Positions 15,190-22,146 of a DNA stretch of 64,000 nt are shown here, piece after piece. The translations under genes and the position numbers were made by a program. The DNA comes from Paludicola sp. MB14-C6 (GTDB lineage: Bacteria > Bacillota > Clostridia > Oscillospirales > Ruminococcaceae): NCBI RefSeq assembly GCF_030908625.1, contig NZ_CP133133.1, positions 310,001 to 374,000 on the forward strand. The letters are read 5' to 3'. The notes under the pieces are model-generated. The model saw only the letters and a program-made list of their open reading frames with translations, was not told the DNA's origin and made no database searches. Numbering within the stretch: the stretch's first letter is position 1; every line of letters begins with the position of its first letter.

Positions 15190-15378
15190 CTATATTCCCA
15201 TAACCTTTTCAAGCACCTTTGGAACTTGATATGCTGTTTGTTCCTCGTCTTTTTCTAGTATCTGTTTGACTAGTACTGCATTGTGTAAGGAATTGAAACT
15301 CGCTACCACTACCCCATTACGTTTCAGTTTAAGTACTCCTCTTTCTGATACCAATTTGAAAGTTGATAATGATGTCAT
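15190..15378 (-). CDS. Small conserved phage protein, 62 aa
   Basis: Its C-terminal 36 residues equal those of the unit 1 protein. The N-terminal 26 (LSTFKLVSERGVLKLKRNGV) differ but keep the same spacing of charged and hydrophobic residues. The ATG overlaps the stop of the preceding 54-aa gene, so the two are cotranslated. Function unknown. Confidence 0.65.
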   Translation of the reverse strand: MTSLSTFKLVSERGVLKLKRNGVVVASFNSLHNAVLVKQILEKDEEQTAYQVPKVLEKVMGI

Positions 15379-15542
15379 TACAATTCACCACTTTCTAAAA
15401 CTGAAATTGAATAATCAATATCCCATAAACGTGGTTTATCAAGAATTTCACCATATTTATATAATCTTTCGTAAATTTCAGATTTTTCAGTTTCAAGTTC
15501 TGAAATAGACATTCCGTTAATTAGTTTGGGAATATAATTCAT
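15378..15542 (-). CDS. Small phage protein specific to unit 2, 54 aa
   Basis: Helical charged protein (SISELETEKSEIYERLYKYG) with AGGAAAG upstream of its ATG and a TAATG coupling to the next gene. It has no counterpart in unit 1. First gene of the leftward operon, so a regulatory role is possible. No family was recognised. Confidence 0.55.
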   Translation of the reverse strand: MNYIPKLINGMSISELETEKSEIYERLYKYGEILDKPRLWDIDYSISVLESGEL

Positions 15543-15570
15543 TACAAATCAACTACTTTCCTAAAATATA

Positions 15571-15739
15571 TTGAAAGTGAATAACCATAACTTCCTACCC
15601 CGCCATAACTTATGAGTCATTGGATTTACACTATCCATACAACAATGTAATGGACTGCTGCTTATCACTAAACAACATTTTATAAGCTTGACACTTACTC
15701 GCCTAGAGGTTATGCGGCTACGGGCTATTCACTTTTCAA
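15571..15739. repeat. Long-range inverted repeat in conserved noncoding DNA (unit 2)
   Basis: The arms TTGAAAGTGAATA and TATTCACTTTTCAA enclose about 140 bp that are almost identical to 6919-7060. Candidate complementary-strand origin. Confidence 0.6.
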
Positions 15740-15769
15740 ACGAATTTACATAAATTTACATCAAAACCA

Positions 15770-15798
15770 TTGTATTTATGCGTTCCTTTTGGTATAAT
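15770..15798 (+). promoter_or_regulatory. Rightward promoter for repressor gene (unit 2)
   Basis: TTGTAT-17-TATAAT, identical to 7105-7133. Homology with unit 1 continues for about 55 bp and stops just before the operators. Confidence 0.7.
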
Positions 15799-15862
15799 CA
15801 AGGGTATGAATACCTACACTCAATAAACTAATTTTGCTTATGTAATTTATTGGTATGTTTAT

Positions 15863-15927
15863 ATTATATTCTATATGTACATATAGTACAATTGGCATTA
15901 TTTACAAATATCTATATGTACATATAG
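15863..15927 (-). promoter_or_regulatory. Leftward phage promoter with two repressor operators (unit 2)
   Basis: Minus-strand TTGTAC (15886-15891) and TATAAT (15863-15868) are 17 bp apart. The perfect 16-bp palindrome CTATATGTACATATAG (15871-15886) fills the spacer and a second copy lies at 15912-15927. The design equals unit 1 but with an unrelated operator, matching the different repressor class. Confidence 0.8.
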
Positions 15928-15959
15928 ATAAAATGCACAAAAGAAAGGAAGTGATTAAA

Positions 15960-16142
15960 ATAGCTATATCAGAAGCACAAAAAAAAGCTGTACAAAAATA
16001 CATGAAAGAAAAACTAAAGCGAATTCCCTTAGATGTACCGATACAAAAATATGACGAAATAAAAGAAAAAGCAAACAGCCTAAATATAGGGGTAAATACT
16101 TACATCAAAAAACTTATAGATGAAGATTTAAACTCAAAATAA
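15960..16142 (+). CDS. Ribbon-helix-helix (Arc-like) phage repressor, 60 aa
   Basis: Arc/MetJ-type repressor: AISEAQKKAVQKYMKEKLKRIPLDVP (strand then helix), then QKYDEIKEKANSLNIGVNTYIKKLIDED. Family members usually begin M-A-I-S-E-A-Q, and here that Met position is an ATA codon eight bases after AAAGGAAG. Upstream GTG (15951) lies too close to that site, and the ATG at 15933 has none. An ATA start or a base change from ATG is therefore inferred. Palindromic operators lie upstream. It replaces the XRE gene of unit 1 between the same promoter and terminator. Confidence 0.78.
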   Translation: MAISEAQKKAVQKYMKEKLKRIPLDVPIQKYDEIKEKANSLNIGVNTYIKKLIDEDLNSK

Positions 16143-16173
16143 AGCTTACTATTCTAATTAGATAGTAAGCTTT
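16141..16173 (+). terminator. Terminator after unit 2 repressor
   Basis: Same 12-bp stem as 7505-7537. The stop codon of the repressor overlaps the first stem base. Confidence 0.85.
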
Positions 16174-16193
16174 ATTTTATAACCATGTATTTT

Positions 16194-16238
16194 TTGACAT
16201 ATTATTCTTAATATGATAATATTTAATTATCATATTAA
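16194..16238 (+). promoter_or_regulatory. NERD-gene promoter with overlapping 13-bp palindrome
   Basis: TTGACA (16194-16199), 17 bp, then TAATAT (16217-16222). The arms TTAATATGATAAT (16208-16220) and ATTATCATATTAA (16226-16238) are perfectly complementary and cover the -10 box, so a repressor probably controls the cargo gene, or the hairpin blocks read-through mRNA. Confidence 0.75.
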
Positions 16239-16250
16239 GGAGTGACAAAA

Positions 16251-16889
16251 ATGAATGGTTATACTTATCTATGGATTCTAGGTGGCATTATTTTAATTTT
16301 AAAAATACTTGAGGAGATATTTAAGTCTCCGAATGTTACTGGAGCATATGGAGAGTATGTAACAGTAAAACAACTTGAAAAGCTTACTGGATATAAAAAA
16401 ATCATTCGCAACCCTATTTTCATTACAGAAAATGAAAGTTGCGAAATTGACATTATTATGATTCATGAAACTGCAATCTATGTTATTGAAAGTAAAAATT
16501 ATAGCGGTTGGATATTTGGAAAAGAGAATCAATTCAAATGGACACAATGTTTAAAAAGAAAAAGAAAAAACAGTTTTTATAATCCAATCATGCAGAACAG
16601 GAAACATATTAAAGTATTAGCAGACTTATTAAATATAGATACATTTCAATCTGTTATTGTTTTTAGTGATAGATGCGAACTAAAAAAAGTAGAATACAAT
16701 TCAAATATTATACTTAATAAACGAACTAATGCAATAAGAAGTATTAAGTATGCTGTTAAAAACAACCCCCCTATTCTCAACGAAATGCAAATTGATGAAT
16801 TTTACAATAGAATAATGCAAAAAGCTTACTTCGATAAAGAAACAAGAAGAAAACATATTGAAAGCATTAAGGCAAAACAAAAAGACTAG
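16251..16889 (+). CDS. Membrane-anchored NERD-domain protein, 212 aa
   Basis: An N-terminal membrane helix (YLWILGGIILILKIL) is followed by a nuclease-related domain: GAYGEYVTVKQL, then the PD-(D/E)XK-like CEIDIIMIHETAIYVIESKNYSG and W-containing stretch. Asp in EIDI and Glu-x-Lys in IESK are the expected catalytic residues. NERD proteins occur in defence and plasmid contexts; the substrate is unknown. The ATG is taken eight bases after AAGGAG. The stop lies within the next terminator. It has its own regulated promoter. A 3' remnant in unit 1 shows that it was once present there too. Confidence 0.78.
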   Translation: MNGYTYLWILGGIILILKILEEIFKSPNVTGAYGEYVTVKQLEKLTGYKKIIRNPIFITENESCEIDIIMIHETAIYVIESKNYSGWIFGKENQFKWTQCLKRKRKNSFYNPIMQNRKHIKVLADLLNIDTFQSVIVFSDRCELKKVEYNSNIILNKRTNAIRSIKYAVKNNPPILNEMQIDEFYNRIMQKAYFDKETRRKHIESIKAKQKD

Positions 16890-16908
16890 GTATTTTTACC
16901 TAGTCTTT
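16881..16908. terminator. Bidirectional terminator (unit 2)
   Basis: Same AAAGACTAGGTA/TACCTAGTCTTT stem as in unit 1. It serves the rightward NERD gene and the leftward ATPase gene. Confidence 0.8.
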
Positions 16909-16969
16909 CATTTTTTCTCACGAACTAAACATAGATTTAGTGCACTTCTATATTTTAATAATTTTTAAT

Positions 16970-18655
16970 TTATAAAACCTCAATTTCTTTAGCAAATTGA
17001 TCATTTATAGGTATAAATCTTAATGTTTTCCCATTTGCAAGTTTTTGTGTTTTATCGCAACAAACAATGGAATCTTTAGTAAAAAAATATTCAATATTGT
17101 TTGCTGTTACAAATCCAAGAGTTCTTTCCGTATTTAAATACGTAATAACACCTTCAATTTTACCTGAAATAACAGCCTGTTCAATTAACTCATTCGTAAT
17201 CTTAGTAACTTTTTTTATTCTCTCTCCTGTTTTTCTAGAACGTGTCTTATCAATTTTTTCGGAATTTTTAATAAAATGAGTAGGTATCTCTTTATAAATA
17301 CAATATGAATAATCAAATTGATAGATACTACTTTTTCTTCCAGTTCCTTGCTCAATTAAGTTAATAATATTGTATTCTTCAGATTTATTAGTATATTTAA
17401 TTAAACTTACAGATTTATTTGGAAATGCAAATTTATATGCATTCCTACTTTTACAAACACTTACTATGTCTCCTAATAATTCTTTCTCACTAGGTGAAAA
17501 TAAATTCTCAATTTTCTTAGCATGTTCACGTAGAGTTAAAAAAACATCATCAATATTAACTTTTGTTTGACCTTTATTATGCTTATAAGCAGTATTTAAA
17601 CAACTATCCAAAAGATGGACTAGTCTTCGCATATTTCCATTAGAAGCATAAACAATATGCTCTAAAACGTCCATATTGCTAGTAGAAATAGCAAATAAAT
17701 CTTCAGTAATAAATTTAGTATCTTCATCTTTATTTATATATTTTTCAATTATTGCGATGACACGGTTCAAAAAAATATCAAAACATTCATCTTCTACATT
17801 GCATTCTAATTCAACCACATCTCCATAACGAGTTTCAGTCAATACATCTTCTTGACTATTTGGATAAATTGCTATTTTTGTTCTTACGAAAGGTAAAGTT
17901 CTTAATTGATTCATTAAAGATTCAAAATAGGAATTTTCATTAGTCTCCTTAAAAAAACTACGGTTAATAGAACCAACTTCATCAAATAAAATTAAAAGTT
18001 TCACATCATATGGTTTAAAAAGCGAATTATAAGCATCAACTATATCGGTAAATTTAGGTTGACAATTTTTTTTAATTTCTGTCATTGTAGAGTTAGCATA
18101 ATCAGTAACAACATTAAATAAATTATTCCCCAAACTCCCCTTGACATCAAAAGTTTTATTTACTGTTTCAATATACTCCTCAGCAGACATTTGTTTGATA
18201 TTATCTAGTACTTTCAGGATTGGTAATTCACTACTTCTAGGTGCAATATACAAATCTTTAAATCCATTATGTAACTTAGCAAGTTTTTCTGAGGATTTGA
18301 AAAATTGAAAAATATTGATCATTTCTTCAAGAATTTTAATTATTATATTATTATAAATTTTTAAACAATCACGTAATGTTTGAAAATCACTCAACTTAAT
18401 ATATATCGGTAGAATAATTGAACATTCTTCTAACAAACTTGGAATAATAGTATAGAGATAATAAGCATAATTAGCTCTCAAATACATAGTTTTTCCAGAA
18501 CCCATTTGTCCTTTAATTATTGAATTTTCATAAGTAAAAGGACTTGTCAAACCATCTGTAGGGTCAACAAAAAGGTCTAAAACTTTTTCTAAATCAAATT
18601 CATCAGCGTTCCTTACTTGAAAAGGTCTTTTTTCATATAAATTACATAAATTCAT
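16970..18655 (-). CDS. AAA+ ATPase (ORC/Cdc6-like) with C-terminal cold-shock domain, 561 aa
   Basis: Cargo protein with Walker A GQMGSGKT near residues 49-56, Walker B KLLILFDEVGS near 225 and a sensor-2-like NGNMRRLVHLL near 345. A helical and winged-helix-like part follows. The last 60 residues (GVITYLNTERTLGFVT ... YFFTKDSI) have the RNP1 and RNP2 pattern of a cold-shock nucleic-acid-binding domain. I know no characterised protein with this arrangement. Position in the cargo slot suggests phage defence, but this is inference. GGGGTGAT precedes the ATG. Base composition is AT-rich like its surroundings. Confidence 0.7.
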   Translation of the reverse strand: MNLCNLYEKRPFQVRNADEFDLEKVLDLFVDPTDGLTSPFTYENSIIKGQMGSGKTMYLRANYAYYLYTIIPSLLEECSIILPIYIKLSDFQTLRDCLKIYNNIIIKILEEMINIFQFFKSSEKLAKLHNGFKDLYIAPRSSELPILKVLDNIKQMSAEEYIETVNKTFDVKGSLGNNLFNVVTDYANSTMTEIKKNCQPKFTDIVDAYNSLFKPYDVKLLILFDEVGSINRSFFKETNENSYFESLMNQLRTLPFVRTKIAIYPNSQEDVLTETRYGDVVELECNVEDECFDIFLNRVIAIIEKYINKDEDTKFITEDLFAISTSNMDVLEHIVYASNGNMRRLVHLLDSCLNTAYKHNKGQTKVNIDDVFLTLREHAKKIENLFSPSEKELLGDIVSVCKSRNAYKFAFPNKSVSLIKYTNKSEEYNIINLIEQGTGRKSSIYQFDYSYCIYKEIPTHFIKNSEKIDKTRSRKTGERIKKVTKITNELIEQAVISGKIEGVITYLNTERTLGFVTANNIEYFFTKDSIVCCDKTQKLANGKTLRFIPINDQFAKEIEVL

Positions 18656-18877
18656 TTTATCACCCCATATATTTATTACATACGATTTAATTATCGACTT
18701 ACATATCCAAAATTATACAATAAAATAAGTTATATTACAACTACATTTTAACAAAAAAACCTGACATAATATCTAATTTTCAAATTCGTTTAATATTACA
18801 ATAATCTAATTCTGGTTATTAGAGCAATTTATTTATTGCGTAATTATAATTTACATTTATTTACTGGTGGATATTCA

Positions 18878-18960
18878 AAATATTTATTTAGTGCGGTTAC
18901 TAGTAATTAATTACCAGTTGAACTCATAATTATATAATACCATACCCTTTTGTTGGAGAG
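18878..18960. repeat. Right att-like repeat (copy 3 of 3)
   Basis: Differs from the left copy at very few positions (TATATAATACC for TATATTATACC in the core). The 430-bp gene-free stretch around it (18656-19089) holds only the ATPase promoter region, this repeat and AT-rich DNA. Confidence 0.8.
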
Positions 18961-19089
18961 CAATTCTATTTCTGTTTGTGTTTAAAAAGATTTCAAAACA
19001 CAATTTAAATTAAATTAACATATTATAATGATAGTCGATATTCAATTATTTTCACAATATTGTTACTTGTATTTTATGGAGGTTAGAGT

Positions 19090-19341
19090 ATGAGTAAAAT
19101 TAAACTATTTACTTTAAGTTTTGATATTTCGTATAAAGGATTATATGAAACAAGTACAGAGCTTAAAATTAAGTATCCAAGTGCCCAATTAAGCGACTAC
19201 GCATATGTTTCTCAATCAAAATCTTATTGGTATTGGAGTACGGCTTTTAATGACTGGGTTAATCAAGAAACCTCTGAAGCAATATATATTACGTTAAATC
19301 CTCAACAAAAAGCTGCTGTACCATATATCGTTGGAGTGTAA
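19090..19341 (+). CDS. Phage tail/fibre-associated-like small protein, 83 aa
   Basis: Aromatic protein (AYVSQSKSYWYWSTAFNDWVNQET) of a kind found beside tail-fibre or decoration genes of tailed phages. Starts 13 bases after TGGAGG. It lies just outside the right att repeat and three bases before the next gene, with which it shares an operon. No other structural gene is near, so it is an orphan remnant or domesticated. Assignment is by resemblance only. Confidence 0.45.
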   Translation: MSKIKLFTLSFDISYKGLYETSTELKIKYPSAQLSDYAYVSQSKSYWYWSTAFNDWVNQETSEAIYITLNPQQKAAVPYIVGV

Positions 19342-19344
19342 AAT

Positions 19345-19800
19345 ATGAGTGGATTAGTAAGTTATGATTTATTCAATCAAAGAACTTTAAACAGTAAAAT
19401 TGGATTTACTGCCGAAGGTGGGTTATATGAAGTTTTAACAAATAATACCGGCGGATCTAGTTTAAAAGGTACGATTGTTATTGCTTCTGTTTCAGTAGCA
19501 GATGCTGTTGATATTGCTCCTGCTAATACTGGTATGCCTATTGGAGTAATTTATGAAAATGAAATTCCTAATGGATCACCTGTAAAAGTTGTTATTTACG
19601 GCAGAGCACAAGTTTTATTAAAAAATACACTTTCTTCAACAATTGGCTATTGGTGTGGTGTCAGCGATGTTGCAGGTAGAATGTATCAATCTTCAACTAT
19701 ACCGGATGTAACTCAGCACAATAGAGAAATTGGCCATAGTCTTCAAACCGTTTCAGGTGGTACAAATGTTTTAGCTTATATCAATCTTCATTTTAATTAA
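19345..19800 (+). CDS. Phage decoration/structural-like protein, 151 aa
   Basis: A beta-rich, Gly/Ser/Val-rich protein (KGTIVIASVSVADAVDIAPA ... GSPVKVVIYGRAQVLL ... REIGHSLQTVSGG). It resembles trimeric capsid decoration or fibre-head domains of tailed phages: a repeated pattern of short strands with no enzyme motif. Paired with the 83-aa gene and followed by a strong terminator. It is unlike inovirus proteins. Likely a remnant of a tailed prophage to which the recombinase at the left edge might also belong. Confidence 0.5.
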   Translation: MSGLVSYDLFNQRTLNSKIGFTAEGGLYEVLTNNTGGSSLKGTIVIASVSVADAVDIAPANTGMPIGVIYENEIPNGSPVKVVIYGRAQVLLKNTLSSTIGYWCGVSDVAGRMYQSSTIPDVTQHNREIGHSLQTVSGGTNVLAYINLHFN

Positions 19801-19842
19801 ATTGCTAATATCAATATTTCCCTTATTTATAGAATAGATTCT

Positions 19843-19877
19843 AAAAAAAGACTAGGCAATGTACCTAGTCTTTTTTT
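19843..19877. terminator. Bidirectional terminator
   Basis: Seven A, GACTAGG, loop CAATGTA, CCTAGTC, seven T. It serves the phage-like pair and cutC. The stem core is the same as in the two prophage terminators. Confidence 0.9.
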
Positions 19878-19890
19878 CAGGATGATCAAC

Positions 19891-20637
19891 TCACCTATTT
19901 ACAATATTTTTCACAGCTTTTACTTGATCTACATCAATCATTTTATACATTTGTTCATTTGGCGTTCCATTAAAGTTAATATGTGAATGTTTCATTGTGT
20001 TATCACATAAGTCCTTCATCAACGCCATATGAAATTGGTTACAGTTCGTTTTACTGATAATTTCGTCTAAATTGGTTGGCCGAATGCTACCACAAGCAAG
20101 TATTTCAATTTGATTCGAAACAGTATGCATTAGCTCATTGATTGTATCTATTCCTTCTAAACATCTTTGTTTTCCACCCGAAGTTAATATTCGACTTACA
20201 CCTAAAGAAACAAGCTCATGAGCTGATTCAATTAAATTTGGCGTTATATCAATTGCTCTATGAAATACTATTTCTTTATTATAAGACTTACAAAGTTCCA
20301 CTAAAACGTTTGTTCGGTGTAAATCAATGTTTTTGTATTCATTTAAAATACCTACAGCAATACCGTCAGCTCCATTTTGAAGCATTAACTTTGCATCAGT
20401 TATCATTGTATCAAATTCAAAATCAGTGTAACAAAAGCCACCTGTTCTAGGCCGAATCATTGTAATAATCGGAATGGTTGTTCGTTTTTTCGCTTCTATT
20501 AAACTTCCTAAAGTTGGTGTCAATCCACCAGCTTCAAATGCCGAATTAAGCTCTACTCTATCTGCTCCACCCTTTTCGGCTTCTACAACATCATCTACAC
20601 TACAACAGCATATTTCAATTAACTTTTCATTACTCAA
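19891..20637 (-). CDS. cutC: CutC family copper homeostasis protein
   Basis: TIM-barrel protein of the CutC family. Visible motifs: LIEICCCSVDDVVEAEKGGADRVELNS at the N terminus, IITMIRPRTGGFCY, VFHRAID and RILTSGGK. The family is linked to copper tolerance but its biochemical role is unsettled. The start is probably TTG at 20637, ten bases after AAGGAG; an in-frame GTG at 20643 abuts the ribosome site. Monocistronic, between two terminators. Confidence 0.88.
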   Translation of the reverse strand: MSNEKLIEICCCSVDDVVEAEKGGADRVELNSAFEAGGLTPTLGSLIEAKKRTTIPIITMIRPRTGGFCYTDFEFDTMITDAKLMLQNGADGIAVGILNEYKNIDLHRTNVLVELCKSYNKEIVFHRAIDITPNLIESAHELVSLGVSRILTSGGKQRCLEGIDTINELMHTVSNQIEILACGSIRPTNLDEIISKTNCNQFHMALMKDLCDNTMKHSHINFNGTPNEQMYKMIDVDQVKAVKNIVNR

Positions 20638-20657
20638 CCCAAACACACTCCTTTATA

Positions 20658-20696
20658 AAAAGCTACTACTAGATATATAACATAGTAGTAGCTTTT
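20658..20696. terminator. Terminator of the gatCAB operon
   Basis: AAAAGCTACTACTA pairs with TAGTAGTAGCTTTT, with T-rich flanks in both directions. It lies directly after the gatB stop and before cutC. Confidence 0.88.
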
Positions 20697-20699
20697 ATT

Positions 20700-22130
20700 C
20701 TAACCAATAAGTTTTAATAAAATTTCTTTCATTTTAGCAGGGTTTCCTTGACCTTTAGTTGCTTTCATGCATTGACCAACTAAGAATCCTAGTGCATTCG
20801 TTTTACCATTATTGTAATCTTCAATGGACTTTTGATTATTATCAATGATATTTTGAACTACTTTTTCCAATTCACTTTCATCAGAAATTTGGATGAGTCC
20901 TTTTTCTTTAACAATATCTTTAGGCATCTTCTCTGTTGCAATCATTTCTTCAAAAACAATCTTACCGCTTGCGTTAGAGATATCGCCTTTTTCTATTATC
21001 GCCAATAGTTCTGTTAGTTTTTCCGCAGTAATGTTTGTATCACTAATTGTTTTATTGGTTTCGTTCAAATATTTTGAAATATCGCCTAAAATCCAATTGC
21101 AAATAATTTTTGGTGAGCATTTATTCAAGGCAATACAATCTTCAAATAGTTTTGCTTTTTCAATATTTTCTACTAATAATCCGGTATCTTTTTGTGAAAG
21201 CTCATATGATTTTACATAGCGAATATGCTTTGCATTTGGAAGTTCAGGCAATGATTTTTTCAAGTTTTCAACGTATTCATCTTCCAAAACAATTGTTAGT
21301 AGGTCAGGTTCTGGAAAATATCGATAATCGTGAGCATCTTCCTTGCTTCTTAAAGGTATGCTCTCCCCTTTTGCGTCATCCCACTTGCGAGTTTCTTGAA
21401 CGATTGTTCCACCGGCTTCAATTAACTCAATTTGGCGTTTTGCCTCATATTCTATTGCTCTAACTGCGCCACTAAAAGTATTAACATTCTTCATTTCACA
21501 GCGAGTACCGAATTTATTTGAGCCTTTTGGCATAACGGAAACGTTAACGTCACAACGAATAGAACCTTCCTCCATTTTACAGTCGGAAATATTTAAGTAT
21601 TGCAATATTGATTTAATAGTATCTAAATAAGCTTTAGCTTCCTTTGCACTTCTAATATCTGGTTCAGAAACAATTTCAATCAATGGTACACCGCAACGGT
21701 TAAAATCTACAAGAGAACCTGCAAAGTTTTCATTGTGCAATAATTTACCTGCATCCTCTTCAATATGAATACGAGTAATACCAATTCGCTTTTGTTCACC
21801 ATCAACTAGGACGTCTACATATCCTGTTTCACATAGAGGAATATCAAATTGAGATATTTGATACGCTTTTGGTAAGTCAGGATAAAAATAATTTTTTCTG
21901 TCTTGTTTGCAAACTTGATGGATATTACAATTTAATGCATGTCCCATTAATACTGCGTATTCAATAACTTTTTCATTTAAAGTTGGGAGTGTACCAGGCA
22001 TACCTGTACATACAGGACAGCAATGGGTGTTTACTTCACGTCCAAATTCATTTTTACAACTACAATATATTTTTGATTGGGTTGAAAGTTCAGCATGAAC
22101 TTCTAAACCTACGACTAATTCATATTCCAT
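20700..22130 (-). CDS. gatB: Asp-tRNA(Asn)/Glu-tRNA(Gln) amidotransferase subunit B
   Basis: Subunit B binds misacylated Glu-tRNA(Gln) or Asp-tRNA(Asn) and phosphorylates it before amidation. VVGLEVHAELSTQSKIYC at the N terminus, zinc-type cysteines (CSC, CCPVC), the kinase-like VDFNRCGVPLIEIVSEPD and a C-terminal YqeY domain (ALGFLVGQCMKATKGQGNP) are all present. Start at MEYEL, preceded by GGGAGG. Third gene of gatCAB. Its presence implies indirect Gln- or Asn-tRNA synthesis. Confidence 0.97.
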   Translation of the reverse strand: MEYELVVGLEVHAELSTQSKIYCSCKNEFGREVNTHCCPVCTGMPGTLPTLNEKVIEYAVLMGHALNCNIHQVCKQDRKNYFYPDLPKAYQISQFDIPLCETGYVDVLVDGEQKRIGITRIHIEEDAGKLLHNENFAGSLVDFNRCGVPLIEIVSEPDIRSAKEAKAYLDTIKSILQYLNISDCKMEEGSIRCDVNVSVMPKGSNKFGTRCEMKNVNTFSGAVRAIEYEAKRQIELIEAGGTIVQETRKWDDAKGESIPLRSKEDAHDYRYFPEPDLLTIVLEDEYVENLKKSLPELPNAKHIRYVKSYELSQKDTGLLVENIEKAKLFEDCIALNKCSPKIICNWILGDISKYLNETNKTISDTNITAEKLTELLAIIEKGDISNASGKIVFEEMIATEKMPKDIVKEKGLIQISDESELEKVVQNIIDNNQKSIEDYNNGKTNALGFLVGQCMKATKGQGNPAKMKEILLKLIG

Positions 22131-22146
22131 TTTGTAATCCTCCCTA

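Larger units (their letters stand above)
9648..18960 (-). mobile_element. Inovirus-type prophage, unit 2
   Basis: Second filamentous prophage in the same orientation. It shares rep, the Cys-rich gene, gV, the origin-like noncoding DNA, the promoter and the terminators with unit 1. It has another virion module (12 to 14.6 kb), another repressor and other cargo. Like unit 1 it lacks an integrase. All predicted genes are open. Confidence 0.88.
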
